This document shows, one piece after another, positions 1 to 9,442 of a stretch of DNA of 64,000 bases. The position numbers and the translations under genes are program-made. Position 1 is the stretch's first letter. Each line of letters starts with the position of its first letter. The DNA lies in NCBI RefSeq assembly GCF_013394855.1, contig NZ_JABMLK010000001.1, forward strand, positions 496,001 through 560,000, written 5' to 3'. The DNA comes from Limnobaculum xujianqingii. Its GTDB lineage: Bacteria; Pseudomonadota; Gammaproteobacteria; Enterobacterales; Enterobacteriaceae. Under the pieces are notes generated by a model. It was given only the letters and a program-made list of their open reading frames with translations. It made no database searches and was not told where the DNA came from.

Positions 1-808
1 CGCTTTCAAGGTCAGACAGCGAATATTGCTTCAGACCAAAATCCTGATGGGTTAACTGATAGCATACAATTTCACCGTCACGCAGTTCAGCAACCTGAGT
101 TGGAGCGTGGACGGCAACTTCATCCATTCCACCACCATGAACCACGGCAGCTTGCTGATAGCCAAGCACTTTCAATGCCTCAGCGATAGGACGAACCAGT
201 TCCGGGCTGTAAACACCAATCACGGCTTTTTTCGGGCGCGCCGGATTAATTAACGGACCCAGTACGTTAAACAACGTGCGGGTTTTTAGCTGCTGACGAA
301 CCGGCATGGCGTGACGAAAGCCAGCGTGGTATTGAGGAGCAAACAAAAAGCAGACGCCTACTTCATCTAACGCCTGACGAGAAACATCGGCCGGTAAATC
401 CAGTTTAATGCCCATTGCTGCCAGCAGGTCGGAAGATCCTGAACGGCTGGAAACGCTACGGTTACCATGTTTAGCAATTTTGATACCACAAGCAGCGGCA
501 ACGAATGCGCTGGCGGTTGAAATATTAATGCTGTTAGTGCCATCACCACCGGTGCCAACAATATCGGCAAAATCGTAATCCGGACGTGGGAAGGGCACCG
601 CGTCAGCTAAAAATGCGTTTGCAGCACCAGCGATTTCATCCGGCGTCTCCCCGCGAACTTTCATGCTAATCAGTGCAGCAGCCAGTTGTGAGGGTTCTAA
701 ATCTCCATGTGCAATGCTGCTAAAAAGCATTTGGCTTTCCTGCTGAGTCAATGATTCGGCACGGAATAATTTATTAAGAATTGATTGCATCATGTCTTGT
801 GTTTGCAT
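1..808 (-). CDS. trpD: anthranilate phosphoribosyltransferase TrpD, 3' end cut by the window edge
   Basis: Transfers the phosphoribosyl group of PRPP to anthranilate, the second step of tryptophan synthesis, in the cytosol. The minus-strand translation shows the PRPP-binding GTGGDG motif, the [11 protein letters not shown] segment and KHGNRSVSS, all typical of TrpD; the C-terminus lies outside the window. The protein is not fused to TrpG, unlike in E. coli. The frame opens [15 protein letters not shown]. TrpD homologues start at about the second or third Met (positions 790-793), but an in-frame ATG at 808 continues a five-codon segment matching the start of trpE, so I place the start at 808. 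A separate trp promoter and attenuator lie directly upstream. Identity is very sure; the exact start is less so. Confidence 0.95.
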   Translation of the reverse strand, partial: MQTQDMMQSILNKLFRAESLTQQESQMLFSSIAHGDLEPSQLAAALISMKVRGETPDEIAGAANAFLADAVPFPRPDYDFADIVGTGGDGTNSINISTASAFVAAACGIKIAKHGNRSVSSRSGSSDLLAAMGIKLDLPADVSRQALDEVGVCFLFAPQYHAGFRHAMPVRQQLKTRTLFNVLGPLINPARPKKAVIGVYSPELVRPIAEALKVLGYQQAAVVHGGGMDEVAVHAPTQVAELRDGEIVCYQLTHQDFGLKQYSLSDLES

Positions 809-884
809 TTTGGTGTTCGCCGTTTTTATTAATATTTGTTTCTTTGCCAGGATGCTTTCGGTTGGTGAAAAGCGTCCATAAAAA

Positions 885-903
885 AGCCCGCAAAATGCGG
901 GCT
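885..903 (-). terminator. trp attenuator terminator in front of trpD (second copy)
   Basis: On the minus strand a GC-rich stem (AGCCCGC / GCGGGCT) is followed by a run of T, the 3:4 terminator of a trp attenuator. The upstream segment GCGGGC after the leader stop codon can pair instead with GCCCGC of this stem, giving the antiterminator. The layout matches the attenuator in front of trpE. Confidence 0.85.
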
Positions 904-953
904 TTTGGCTATTTGCTTTATCAGATGACAAATTAGTGCAAGTAAACCGCCCG

Positions 954-1004
954 CTAAGGGAGGAGTCGCCACCAACGATTTGCTAAAATATTTAATGTCA
1001 TCAT
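954..1004 (-). CDS. second trp leader peptide, 16 aa with tandem Trp
   Basis: The minus strand reads [16 protein letters not shown] then TAG. Two adjacent Trp codons place it as a ribosome-stalling leader peptide that senses charged tRNA-Trp. Length, the MMT start, the WWR core and the distance to the terminator stem equal those of the leader in front of trpE, but the peptide differs at several positions. A weak Shine-Dalgarno site (AGGTAA) precedes it. UUGGUG over the Trp codons can pair with CACUAA downstream (1:2 stem), which would favour the terminator. It sits between trpG and trpD, where the trp operon normally has no leader. Confidence 0.88.
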   Translation of the reverse strand: MMTLNILANRWWRLLP

Positions 1005-1050
1005 GATATTACCTATGTGTTGTTGTGTTAGTTATTTACTGCATCTGTGT

Positions 1051-1082
1051 ACTAGTAAACTAGTTTTATGTATCGCTGTCAA
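1051..1082 (-). promoter_or_regulatory. second trp promoter with TrpR operator, driving trpD
   Basis: Minus strand: -35 TTGACA (1077-1082), 17-bp spacer, -10 TTTACT (1054-1059). The -10 lies inside a palindromic operator ACTAGTAAACTAGT (1051-1064), which matches the TrpR box (ACTAGT spaced around the -10). The rest of the 809-1187 interval is leader RNA and AT-rich spacer. This makes trpD and whatever follows it a separately repressed and attenuated unit. Confidence 0.85.
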
Positions 1083-1187
1083 TATATTTAAGCCAGAAAA
1101 ACAAAAATATTTTTGTTCTTTCAGTTACAACGGCTTGTCAGTCAAAAAATAAAATAAATACATTTATTTTTCATATAATTAAAATAT

Positions 1188-1766
1188 TCAGGATAGTGCC
1201 CATTCCAGTGTTTGATCTAACAGGCGTGCACCCTGAGTGGTTAAAATGGATTCAGGATGGAACTGAAAACCACATACCCGATGCCGATCGTGGCGAACTG
1301 CCATTACCATCTGATTAAAATGTGCGTTAACGGTGAGTTCTGAAGGAATTTCAGTGCCCACCAGTGAATGGTAACGGGCAACGGGTAACGGAGATGGTAA
1401 CCCTTCAAACATCGCTACACCGTCATGAGTAATCAGAGATGATTTTCCATGCAGAATTTCACCAGCCTGACCAACGGTACCACCATAGGCTTCAACAATG
1501 GCCTGATGTCCCAGGCAAATGCCAATAATGGGTAACTTGCCAAGCAGGGCTGAAAGTAATTCTGGCATACATCCCGCTTCTGATGGTTTACCTGAACCCG
1601 GTGAAAGCATTAGTACCGGATTATTCATTTGTTCAATTTGTTGAATAATCATATCGGCAGGCAATTGGTTGCGATAAATCGTTACCTGATGACCACTGGC
1701 CCGAAGTTGATCCACCAGGTTATAGGTAAAGGAGTCGATATTGTCGAGCAATAGGATATCAGCCAT
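1188..1766 (-). CDS. trpG: anthranilate synthase component II (glutamine amidotransferase) TrpG
   Basis: Supplies ammonia from glutamine to TrpE for anthranilate formation. It is a class I glutamine amidotransferase of 192 aa with nucleophile Cys84 in GICLGHQ and the His170/Glu172 pair in FHPES, so the catalytic triad is intact. It stands alone rather than being fused to TrpD. Its ATG overlaps the trpE stop (TAATG), implying translational coupling that fits the 1:1 TrpE:TrpG complex. It is followed not by trpD directly but by a second trp control region. PabA is a close relative, but coupling to trpE favours TrpG. Confidence 0.95.
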   Translation of the reverse strand: MADILLLDNIDSFTYNLVDQLRASGHQVTIYRNQLPADMIIQQIEQMNNPVLMLSPGSGKPSEAGCMPELLSALLGKLPIIGICLGHQAIVEAYGGTVGQAGEILHGKSSLITHDGVAMFEGLPSPLPVARYHSLVGTEIPSELTVNAHFNQMVMAVRHDRHRVCGFQFHPESILTTQGARLLDQTLEWALS

Positions 1767-3328
1767 TAGAAAATCTCCTTAACCTGATGGGCACTGGCAA
1801 TCGCGCGTAGAACGGCTCTGGCTTTATTACGGGTTTCATCCGCTTCTGATTGTGGGTTTGAATCCAGAACAATGCCGGCACCGGCTTGAATGGTTGCAAT
1901 ACCGTCTTCAACATAGGCAGAACGAATAACAATGCAGGTATCCAGATCGCCATGGGCGGTCAAATACCCCACAGCACCACCATAGCTACCACGACGAACA
2001 CCTTCATATTGAGCAATCAGCTGCATTGCACGAACTTTAGGCGCACCGCTTAAGGTTCCCATGTTCATACAGGCCTGATAAGCGTGCAGTGCGTCCAGAT
2101 CCTTTCTCAAAGTACCGACCACCCGCGAAACCAAATGCATCACAAAAGAATAACGGTCAACTTCGGTTAAATTGGCGACATAGCGACTACCTGCTTCACA
2201 AATACGGGCTAAATCGTTACGGGCTAAATCAACTAACATGATGTGCTCCGCCAGTTCCTTGTGATCGGTACGCATATCTAACTCAAAGCGACTGTCCAGG
2301 TCTTTATCCAAGGAACCATCAGGCTTACGTCCTCGTGGGCGGGTACCGGCAATAGGGTAGATCTCAATTTGACGACTGTTAGCGTCATATTTCAGTGCGC
2401 TCTCAGGAGATGCACCAAACAGCGAAAATTCTTCATCCTGCATAAAGAACATATAAGGGCTGGGATTGCTCTCTTTCAGGGTTTGATAAGCCGCCAGCGG
2501 AGAAGGGCAAGGCAAAGTGAAACGGCGCGAAGGCACCACCTGAAAAATATCGCCACAGCGAATTGACTGTTGTAGCTCACGAACAATATCTCCGTATTCT
2601 TCATCGCTGCGATCGCAATTTAATTGCATACTATCGAGTGCGGGAGCCGTTACTGGTGAAGCCGGTGCACGTAACTGTTGTTGAATTTCAATCAGTCGAG
2701 ATTTTAATCTCTGTTGTTCAGTATTGTCCTGCGTAAACAGACTGGCCTGAAGGCGCGAAACACCATTTTGATGATCGAGAATCAGTAGCGTTTCTGCCAG
2801 ATAAAAACAGAAATCAGGACAGCGGCGATCGCTTTCCAGAGTAGGAAGGTTCTCAAAACCTGCCACCAGATCGTAGGCAAACAGACCACCCAGGAACATA
2901 GCTTCACGCTGATCCTGAGGAACATTAACCAGAGTAAGTAGTTGGCGTAATGAATCAAAAACTGAGATGGATTTTAAGCGGGTATCTTCATCCTGTAGCG
3001 CATCAATCTCAGGATAAATCAACTCACGTTGTCCTGAACTGATACGGTTTTCCACCTCTTTTGGTAGCTGTTGGTCTAATAGGGCTAGCAGCGCATTACC
3101 ATTTTCTGTCAGTGCCCGGAACGTAACCCGGCGGCCTTCAGCGGCAATTCGCAGTGCGCTATCAATTACCAACAGGCTCTTCAAATTTTGTTTACTGTCG
3201 ACTTCAGCCGATTCCAGCAGCAAAGTAGACGGGCGATTATTACAAAACTGGGTAAAAATAGCCGTAGGATCGTCACGATATGGCGTCTCTGCGGTCAATA
3301 ATAATATCGTTGGTTTCTGTGTTTGCAT
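1766..3328 (-). CDS. trpE: anthranilate synthase component I TrpE
   Basis: Converts chorismate plus ammonia to anthranilate, the committed step to tryptophan. The protein is 520 aa, the family's usual length. It has the N-terminal LLES motif (residues 37-40) that forms the tryptophan feedback site, and the chorismate-binding C-terminal half with [24 protein letters not shown] and [12 protein letters not shown]. The start ATG (MQTQKPT) lies about 130 nt after the trpL stop codon. It overlaps trpG by one base. Expression should be controlled by TrpR and by attenuation at the upstream leader. Confidence 0.97.
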   Translation of the reverse strand: MQTQKPTILLLTAETPYRDDPTAIFTQFCNNRPSTLLLESAEVDSKQNLKSLLVIDSALRIAAEGRRVTFRALTENGNALLALLDQQLPKEVENRISSGQRELIYPEIDALQDEDTRLKSISVFDSLRQLLTLVNVPQDQREAMFLGGLFAYDLVAGFENLPTLESDRRCPDFCFYLAETLLILDHQNGVSRLQASLFTQDNTEQQRLKSRLIEIQQQLRAPASPVTAPALDSMQLNCDRSDEEYGDIVRELQQSIRCGDIFQVVPSRRFTLPCPSPLAAYQTLKESNPSPYMFFMQDEEFSLFGASPESALKYDANSRQIEIYPIAGTRPRGRKPDGSLDKDLDSRFELDMRTDHKELAEHIMLVDLARNDLARICEAGSRYVANLTEVDRYSFVMHLVSRVVGTLRKDLDALHAYQACMNMGTLSGAPKVRAMQLIAQYEGVRRGSYGGAVGYLTAHGDLDTCIVIRSAYVEDGIATIQAGAGIVLDSNPQSEADETRNKARAVLRAIASAHQVKEIF

Positions 3329-3388
3329 GTTGTACGCCAGTATTAGTTAGTTTCTGTTGATTATCTATCAATTCTCGGGCAATAAAAA

Positions 3389-3407
3389 AGCCCGCAGTTT
3401 GCGGGCT
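3389..3407 (-). terminator. trp attenuator terminator in front of trpE
   Basis: Minus-strand stem AGCCCGCA / TGCGGGCT with a 3-nt loop, then TTTTTT: a 3:4 attenuator hairpin. The competing 2:3 antiterminator can form between GCGGGC just after the leader stop codon and GCCCGC of this stem. Confidence 0.88.
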
Positions 3408-3458
3408 CTTGGGCTATTTGCTTTATCAGATAACAATATGGTGCAAGTAGGCCGCCCG

Positions 3459-3509
3459 CTAAGGGAAGTCTCGCCACCAACCTGTTAATACCATAGGATA
3501 TGTCATCAT
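3459..3509 (-). CDS. trpL: trp operon leader peptide TrpL, 16 aa
   Basis: The minus strand reads MMTYPMVLTGWWRDFP then TAG, a short ORF with tandem Trp codons directly downstream of the trp promoter and upstream of a terminator hairpin. Ribosome stalling at the Trp codons when Trp-tRNA is scarce would free the antiterminator. UGGUG over the Trp codons can pair with CACCA about 40 nt downstream as the 1:2 stem. E. coli TrpL is 14 aa and also ends in a WWR segment. Confidence 0.92.
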   Translation of the reverse strand: MMTYPMVLTGWWRDFP

Positions 3510-3543
3510 GATAATTGCCTGTATAAATCATTTGTTCTTGTGT

Positions 3544-3575
3544 ACTAGTAAACTGGTTTTTGTCGTAGGTGTCAA
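3544..3575 (-). promoter_or_regulatory. trp promoter with TrpR operator, driving trpL-trpE-trpG
   Basis: Minus strand: -35 TTGACA (3570-3575), 17-bp spacer, -10 TTTACT (3547-3552). The near-palindromic TrpR box ACTAGTAAACTGGT (3544-3557) overlaps the -10, as in the E. coli trp promoter. One half-site carries a single change from the perfect palindrome found in the second copy at 1051-1064. The remaining bases up to dbpA (3576-3755) show no gene. Confidence 0.88.
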
Positions 3576-3755
3576 CTGCTTTACTCAAGAAAAGCGAAAA
3601 TTATTCTGATTGAATCAAAAGAAGTGGCGACAGGATTGCAGTCAAATGTGTTTATCAGGAAAAAGTTATAAGCATCAATAAGCCGAAAAATCTGATAATA
3701 TCAGCTCCTCGTCTGGTCAGAACCAGTCCGTTCACTTTCTGCTAAAGAGTCTTCT

Positions 3756-5141
3756 GTGAGTACAACACTATCCTTTTCCGAATTACCGCTGGATAAAGCG
3801 CTAATTGATAACCTGCATGAGCTGGGTTATGCACAAATGACCCCGATTCAAGCCGCAGCGCTGCCCGTTATTTTGCAAGGGAAAGATGTGGTTGCACAGG
3901 CAAAAACCGGTAGCGGAAAGACAGCTGCGTTTGGTATTGGGCTGCTGTCTGCTATTCAGGTTGATGCTTACCGTACCCAGGCATTAATACTTTGTCCTAC
4001 CAGAGAACTGGCCGATCAGGTCAGTAAAGAGCTTCGACGTCTGGCTCGTGCCATTGCCAATATTAAAGTACTAACCCTGTGTGGTGGTCAGCCAATGGGA
4101 GCACAGGTAGATTCACTGGCTCATCCTGCTCATATTATTGTTGGTACTCCGGGGCGAATTCAGGATCATTTACGTAAAGGAAATTTGACCCTGAACGATC
4201 TGAATATTCTGGTACTGGATGAAGCCGACAGAATGCTGGATATGGGTTTCTCTGACGAAGTAAATGATATTATCAGCCAGACGCCGTCTCAACGTCAGAC
4301 GCTGTTGTTTTCTGCTACTTATCCTGCGGATATTGAAAAAATGAGTGAGCGAATTCAGCGTTCTCCTCAGCGAATTATTATTGAATCGGTGGATGACCGG
4401 GTTCATATTGAACAGCAGTTTATTGAAGTTGCTGCACAACAGCGTATTAGCCTGTTGCAAAAAATTCTCTCCAGCAATCAGCCTGAATCATGCGTAGTGT
4501 TTTCCAACACTAAACGCGACTGTCAGGAGATAGCTGAAACGCTCAGTGCTGCGGGTAGTAGCGTTTTGGCACTGCACGGTGATTTAGAACAGCGGGATCG
4601 GGAACGTGTATTAGTACAATTTGCTAATCAAAGTTGTCGTGTGTTGGTGGCAACAGATGTAGCAGCTCGTGGATTAGATATTAAGGATCTTCCATTAGTA
4701 GTTAACTTTGAGTTACCTTTTGATCCTGAGGTATATATTCATCGCATTGGTCGAACCGGTAGAGCGGGCGCTCAGGGAATGGCCATTAGTTTTTGTACTG
4801 TGAATGAGTTACAGCGAGCCCATGCTATTGAAGATTATCTGTCTGAACAGTTAGAGTGGAAACAGGCAGAACGTTTTAATCATAGTGATATTCAGCCAGT
4901 AGTTTCGAATATGCTGACGTTAAGTATCGACGGCGGGCGTAAAGCTAAAGTTCGCCCGGGAGACATTCTGGGGGCCTTGACGGGTGATGCGGGGCTAACC
5001 GCTGCTGATGTTGGTAAGATAGCTATCTTTGATACTCAGGCTTATGTGGCCATTCGCCGCCAGCGTGCCAGATTCGCCCTTGAACAATTGCGTAATGGAA
5101 AAATTAAAGGCAAAAATTGTCGGGTGTGGTTAATTAAATAA
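3756..5141 (+). CDS. dbpA: ATP-dependent RNA helicase DbpA
   Basis: DEAD-box helicase that acts in late 50S subunit assembly, recruited by hairpin 92 of 23S rRNA. The 461-aa product shows the Q motif (MTPIQAAALP), Walker A AKTGSGKT (49-56), DEAD (155-158), SAT, and HRIGRTGRAG motif VI. The C-terminal 75 residues form the RNA-recognition domain specific to DbpA. The start is GTG, and the protein begins at the point expected for the family. It is divergent from trpL and is followed after 38 nt by a small monooxygenase gene. Confidence 0.95.
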   Translation: MSTTLSFSELPLDKALIDNLHELGYAQMTPIQAAALPVILQGKDVVAQAKTGSGKTAAFGIGLLSAIQVDAYRTQALILCPTRELADQVSKELRRLARAIANIKVLTLCGGQPMGAQVDSLAHPAHIIVGTPGRIQDHLRKGNLTLNDLNILVLDEADRMLDMGFSDEVNDIISQTPSQRQTLLFSATYPADIEKMSERIQRSPQRIIIESVDDRVHIEQQFIEVAAQQRISLLQKILSSNQPESCVVFSNTKRDCQEIAETLSAAGSSVLALHGDLEQRDRERVLVQFANQSCRVLVATDVAARGLDIKDLPLVVNFELPFDPEVYIHRIGRTGRAGAQGMAISFCTVNELQRAHAIEDYLSEQLEWKQAERFNHSDIQPVVSNMLTLSIDGGRKAKVRPGDILGALTGDAGLTAADVGKIAIFDTQAYVAIRRQRARFALEQLRNGKIKGKNCRVWLIK

Positions 5142-5179
5142 TTTTATTGTTATGACATGAAAAAGGCTAAGGATTTTAA

Positions 5180-5470
5180 ATGAGCGAAATAACTATTGTT
5201 GCAACACTGACTATTAAAGCAGATTTTCAGGCTCCCTTAATGGATGCACTAAAAAAACTGGTAGATAGCAGCAGAGCGGAAGAGGGATGCCTGCAATATG
5301 ATTTACATCAGGACAATCAAAATCCGCTGGTTTATGTGTTTATAGAACGCTGGGCATCACAGGAAATACTGGATATCCACAGTAAATCACCTCATTTTGT
5401 CTCCTTTGGCCAATTTACCAAAGGTAAAATCGAATCGCTGACGATTAACTTGATGTCAAAAGTCTATTAA
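5180..5470 (+). CDS. small antibiotic-biosynthesis-monooxygenase (ABM) fold protein
   Basis: The 96-aa product has the one-domain ABM fold seen in YgiN-type quinol monooxygenases. Visible signs are the N-terminal beta strand with TIVATLTIKA, the EEGCLQYDLHQD segment in the middle and FIERWASQEILDIHSKSPHF before the C-terminal strand. Members are small dimeric cytosolic proteins acting on quinols or unknown aromatic substrates without cofactor; the substrate here cannot be told from sequence. A Shine-Dalgarno site (AAGGA) precedes the ATG. It may be co-transcribed with dbpA, 38 nt upstream, and ends at a strong terminator. Confidence 0.8.
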   Translation: MSEITIVATLTIKADFQAPLMDALKKLVDSSRAEEGCLQYDLHQDNQNPLVYVFIERWASQEILDIHSKSPHFVSFGQFTKGKIESLTINLMSKVY

Positions 5471-5490
5471 TTTTCTGAAGTGATAAAAAA

Positions 5491-5507
5491 ACCCGCATTA
5501 TGCGGGT
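5491..5507. terminator. bidirectional terminator between the ABM gene and rne
   Basis: Stem ACCCGCA / TGCGGGT with a 3-nt loop, flanked by A-run on the left and T-run on the right, so it can serve both convergent genes. Confidence 0.88.
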
Positions 5508-5535
5508 TTTTTATTTTTTGCTATATCACAGTTGA

Positions 5536-8500
5536 TTAATCATCAACCGGAGCCGGTCTTGCTGCAGGAGCACTGGCATAATTAGTGGCAGCGTGACCAC
5601 CGGCAGAAGGCTTAGCAGTAACTTCTTCTTTAGCTACAGCTACTGGCGCTTCTTCAGGTTTAGCTTGTGGTTCCACAGGAGCTTCTTCAGTTTCGGCTGT
5701 CTCTAACTCTGGCATGACTGGTTTAAAGGCCGGAGAACTGGCAACACTAGACACCTTCTTTTCAACCGATTCAGTATTAATAACCTCAACCACAGCTGCC
5801 TCTACTTCAACTACCGTTTGAATCACTTCTTCAACGATAGCTTCAGGTTCAGCACTAAATGCCGGAGAAGCAGCCGGAGCAGATGAACTACCGCCTGAAA
5901 TCGCTTCAGATGCCGATACTGATTCACTCTTCAATGGCTTTGGTGCTTCAATCGGTGCGATATCAAGAGGTGCCGGTGCTTCAACATGCCATACAGTTTC
6001 TACTGATGGTGTGACAACCAGTTCAGTTGTTGGAGCTGATGGTTCATCTCTTTCAGCAATATAGGTTACCGCAATTGCTGGTTCGCTTACTGATACAACT
6101 GGAGTTGTTACTTCAGCAATTATTGCTGGCGCAGTGACCGGAAGTTCTGTTGGTGTTTCAACGACGACTGGTGCCTCAACAACAGCAGTGACAACAGATA
6201 CAGCCTCAGTCTGTTGGTGATTAGCGGCTTCCAGAGCTTCAACTGGCTCAAAAACCTTCGCCTGTTCTGTTGCCAGTGCTGCATAGTTAATGCAGACTTT
6301 CCCTGACGCCATTTCTGGTGAAGCCATTGCCAGACTTAATGGCATAGGAGAAACAGTTGGATACTTCTCATCGCGATAACGACGACGGCGTTGTCCACTA
6401 ACGCGCAGATGACGAGGGGAGCGACGAGAACGACGTGGCATACCGTTATTATCGGTTGCGTTGTTATAACCGTTTTTCTCTCCATCAATTTCATCAGCTG
6501 TCGGGGCTACGAAGTTTTCACTGATAGCAGTTGGCTGAGGTAGTAACTTAATTTCTTCTACCGGAGCAACATGCGTTTTCACCGCAGCGACTGGCGTGAT
6601 ATTTTCAGCCGTTTGGTCATTTTGAGCCGCAACACGAACCTTTTGGTTCATTTGGCGACGCTGACGACGCTGAGCTGGTGCCTGCGTCGGTTTTTCTTCC
6701 TCGGCAGAAACTTCATTTTCCACAACGGCTTCAACTTGCTCTACCTGCGCAGCTTGTTGCTGTTGTTGACGCTTGTCTTCATTACGACGACGTTGGCGTT
6801 CTGCTCGAGTCTCACGGCGGTTTTCATCACGAGTAGCAGTGGTAGCTGTAGCTTCCTGTGTATTATCTTGTGAAGCAGCCGTAGCCTGGCGGTTATTACG
6901 ACGTGATTCCTGGTTGTTATCGCGGTTTTGACGATCGCCATTACGTTCATTCCGCTCATTACGGTCGCTGTTACGATCGTTATTACGGTCATTGTTGCGG
7001 TCGTTATTGCGATCTTTACGATTATTATTACGACGGTTGTTACGGCGATCTTGCTGGTTGCCGGAAGATTTCTCTGCTGCTGTTTTTTCAGCCGGAGTAG
7101 CAACGGTTTCTGCCGGTGCTAACAGATTTTTTAATCCGCTAACAAAACGAGAGAACAGACCCGGACCGGCTGGTTGGCTGGCGACAGGAGCTGCAACAAC
7201 AGGTGCTTTTTTCTCTTCAACCGGGGCAGATTCCGTCGGCATTGAGAAGCTGGTTAATGCCGGTTGCTCAGGCATTTTACGCTCAAGAACAGTCTCTTCT
7301 TCGGATTCTGTTTCAGCTTCATGCAGCTGTGGCAACATGTAACTTAATACATTGCTTTCTTCGCCAGGTTTTTTACGAATAACTTCGTAATGAGGGGTAT
7401 CCATACGATCGTTTGGAACCACCACTACGCGAACCTTACCGCCAGAACGTCGTTCAATAGCATTAACGGATTCACGTTTTTCGTTTAACAGATAAGAAGC
7501 AATTTGCACCGGAACAATGGCGTCAACTTCTTTGGTATTGTCTTTCAGCGCTTCTTCTTCAATCAAGCGTAGAATAGACAGAGATAATGATTCGTTATCA
7601 CGTACGGTGCCGGTGCCATTACAGCGTGGACAGACGTGATGGCTGGATTCACCCAGAGAAGGACTCAGGCGCTGACGGGACATCTCCAGCAGGCCAAAAC
7701 GGGAGATACGACCAATTTGAATACGGGCACGGTCCTGACGAACGGCATCGCGTAAACGGTTTTCTACTTCGCGCTGATGGCGAATTGGGGTCATATCAAT
7801 AAAGTCGATAACGATCAAACCACCCAAGTCGCGCAGACGTAATTGACGGGCAATTTCATCAGCCGCTTCCAGGTTGGTATTAAATGCGGTTTCTTCAATG
7901 TCACCACCACGGGTAGAACGCGCGGAGTTGATATCGATAGCGGTTAATGCCTCAGTGGTATCAATAACGATAGAACCACCAGACGGCAGGCGTACTTCAC
8001 GTTGGAATGCAGATTCAATCTGCGATTCAATTTGATAGTGGCTAAACAGCGGGATTTCACCGGTATAAGGTTTAATTTTACTGCTGAAATCCGGACGACC
8101 TAACGCTGCAATATGTTCTTTAGCCAGATCGAGAATTTTGATGTTATCGATCAGAATCTCACCGATATCCGGACGTAAATAGTCACGGAAAGCACGAACA
8201 ATAACATTACTCTCCTGATGGATCAGGAATGGAGCAGGGCGACTTTCAGCCGCTTTTTTAATCGCTTCCCAGTGTTTTAACCGGAAAGATAGGTCCCATT
8301 GTAACGCTTCTGCAGATTTACCTACGCCAGCAGTACGGACAATTAAGCCCATGCCGTTAGGAATCTCTAATGAATCCAGTGCTTCTTTTAACTCCTGACG
8401 ATCGTCACCCTCTATACGGCGAGAAATACCGCCAGCGCGTGGGTTATTGGGCATCAGAACTAAATAACTACCGGCCAGACTGATAAATGTTGTCAGTGCT

Positions 8501-8841
8501 GCGCCTTTATTTCCACGTTCTTCTTTATCGACCTGAACTATCACTTCCTGACCGACATGCAGTACATCCTTAATGTTAGGACGACCCTGAGATGCAGAAT
8601 TAGAGGAAAAATACTCGCGGGAAATTTCTTTGAAAGGGAGGAAACCGTGTCGTTCTGCACCGTAGTCGACAAATGCCGCTTCAAGGCTTTGTTCAACGCG
8701 GGTGATCTTACCTTTATAAATGTTTGCCTTTTTTTGTTCATGCCCTGGACTTTCAATATCTAAATCATACAGACGTTGCCCGTCAACTAAGGCTACACGC
8801 AACTCTTCCTGTTGAGTTGCGTTAATCAACATTCTTTTCAT
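5536..8841 (-). CDS. rne: ribonuclease E
   Basis: Essential endoribonuclease that starts mRNA decay and matures rRNA and tRNA; it also scaffolds the degradosome at the inner membrane. The 1101-aa product begins [22 protein letters not shown], followed by the S1 domain, the RNase H/DNase I-like catalytic core with DIN (residues near 300) and DFIDM, and the Zn-link CPRCNGTG. The non-catalytic C-terminal half is long and low in complexity. It contains an Asn/Asp/Arg-rich tract, a second Arg-rich block, long Val/Glu/Pro/Ala-rich stretches, and ends with [16 protein letters not shown], matching the conserved C-terminal PNPase-binding end of E. coli RNase E. The leader is 361 nt and probably autoregulatory. 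Confidence 0.97.
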   Translation of the reverse strand: MKRMLINATQQEELRVALVDGQRLYDLDIESPGHEQKKANIYKGKITRVEQSLEAAFVDYGAERHGFLPFKEISREYFSSNSASQGRPNIKDVLHVGQEVIVQVDKEERGNKGAALTTFISLAGSYLVLMPNNPRAGGISRRIEGDDRQELKEALDSLEIPNGMGLIVRTAGVGKSAEALQWDLSFRLKHWEAIKKAAESRPAPFLIHQESNVIVRAFRDYLRPDIGEILIDNIKILDLAKEHIAALGRPDFSSKIKPYTGEIPLFSHYQIESQIESAFQREVRLPSGGSIVIDTTEALTAIDINSARSTRGGDIEETAFNTNLEAADEIARQLRLRDLGGLIVIDFIDMTPIRHQREVENRLRDAVRQDRARIQIGRISRFGLLEMSRQRLSPSLGESSHHVCPRCNGTGTVRDNESLSLSILRLIEEEALKDNTKEVDAIVPVQIASYLLNEKRESVNAIERRSGGKVRVVVVPNDRMDTPHYEVIRKKPGEESNVLSYMLPQLHEAETESEEETVLERKMPEQPALTSFSMPTESAPVEEKKAPVVAAPVASQPAGPGLFSRFVSGLKNLLAPAETVATPAEKTAAEKSSGNQQDRRNNRRNNNRKDRNNDRNNDRNNDRNSDRNERNERNGDRQNRDNNQESRRNNRQATAASQDNTQEATATTATRDENRRETRAERQRRRNEDKRQQQQQAAQVEQVEAVVENEVSAEEEKPTQAPAQRRQRRQMNQKVRVAAQNDQTAENITPVAAVKTHVAPVEEIKLLPQPTAISENFVAPTADEIDGEKNGYNNATDNNGMPRRSRRSPRHLRVSGQRRRRYRDEKYPTVSPMPLSLAMASPEMASGKVCINYAALATEQAKVFEPVEALEAANHQQTEAVSVVTAVVEAPVVVETPTELPVTAPAIIAEVTTPVVSVSEPAIAVTYIAERDEPSAPTTELVVTPSVETVWHVEAPAPLDIAPIEAPKPLKSESVSASEAISGGSSSAPAASPAFSAEPEAIVEEVIQTVVEVEAAVVEVINTESVEKKVSSVASSPAFKPVMPELETAETEEAPVEPQAKPEEAPVAVAKEEVTAKPSAGGHAATNYASAPAARPAPVDD
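6892..7065 (-). repeat. Asn/Asp/Arg low-complexity tandem repeat in the RNase E tail
   Basis: Within rne the coding strand repeats short units such as NDRN and RNER. This gives a highly charged tract rich in Asn, Arg and Asp ([15 protein letters not shown] and on). It lies where the E. coli protein has its Arg-rich RNA-binding and helicase-binding region. Repeat length probably varies between strains. Confidence 0.7.
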
Positions 8842-9202
8842 TAAAAAATACTCATTTTTTTACATTGTCAATTGAGTCTACGCATAGAGGAACTGATGGA
8901 CAGCGTTAACCGACGGCCCCGAGTCTTATCGCAAAATCGTCAACCTCACGGTTGTCGCCTGCACAGGGGCGCATTATCTCGGTAAGCCTGTATTTCTTTG
9001 TGAAAACAGCGCTTTTTATCGGGGAAAGCCGTTCCTGAAATCTGTGGAAATCGGGTCCCTTTATACTATCCAGGCCACTACCCGTAGCTCGCTAATTGCC
9101 TGATACTCAATGCGTCTTACGCCATTGCTGCACTACTTGAGCTATCTGCAAATTCATTTTTTCCCTGTTATCTCACTTTAAAGTGAGTCAGGGTAGAAAA
9201 TC
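8842..9202 (-). promoter_or_regulatory. rne 5' untranslated leader (autoregulatory region)
   Basis: The 601-bp gap between rne and rluC has no gene. From the inferred start near 9202 the rne leader is about 361 nt, the length known for E. coli rne, where hairpins in this leader bind RNase E and adjust its own mRNA half-life. Inverted repeats are visible in 8900-9030, for example the segment with GACAACCGTGAGGTTG. Feedback function is inferred from the family. Confidence 0.7.
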
Positions 9203-9208
9203 AGCCAC

Positions 9209-9237
9209 ATTATCAACTGCCAACTGCATTATGGCAA
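9209..9237 (-). promoter_or_regulatory. sigma70 promoter for rne
   Basis: Minus strand: -35 TTGCCA (9232-9237), 17-bp spacer, -10 GATAAT (9209-9214). The predicted start, near 9202, reproduces the E. coli rne leader length. No experiment supports it here. Confidence 0.6.
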
Positions 9238-9442
9238 GGTGACTTTTACTCAGATGCGTAATAATGTAAAAAACGTGTTAAAGTTAACGCCGACAGAGGC
9301 TTACATGCCTGAATACGATGGCATACTTGCAACACGTATCTTATTTATTTTTCAGCTCAAATAGCACTATTGTTAAGTGTAGTCATTAAAACAGGTTAAT
9401 AAGGCATATTTAGCAAAAAATGATCGTGCTAGAATCAGCGTT

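Noticed and set aside
809..1187. Second trp leader as an assembly duplication
   Set aside because: The two leaders differ at many positions, including six of the ten residues between the shared MMT start and the WWR core, and in spacing; an assembly artefact would give identical copies.
3361..3588. A 75-codon minus-strand frame upstream of trpE
   Set aside because: It runs through the trp promoter, leader peptide and attenuator in another frame and shows no protein-family signal. The 16-aa TrpL frame explains the region better.
6571..7342. Several plus-strand open frames opposite rne
   Set aside because: They are antisense to the repetitive Arg/Asn and Val/Glu coding region and reflect its biased composition, with no Shine-Dalgarno sites or family matches.
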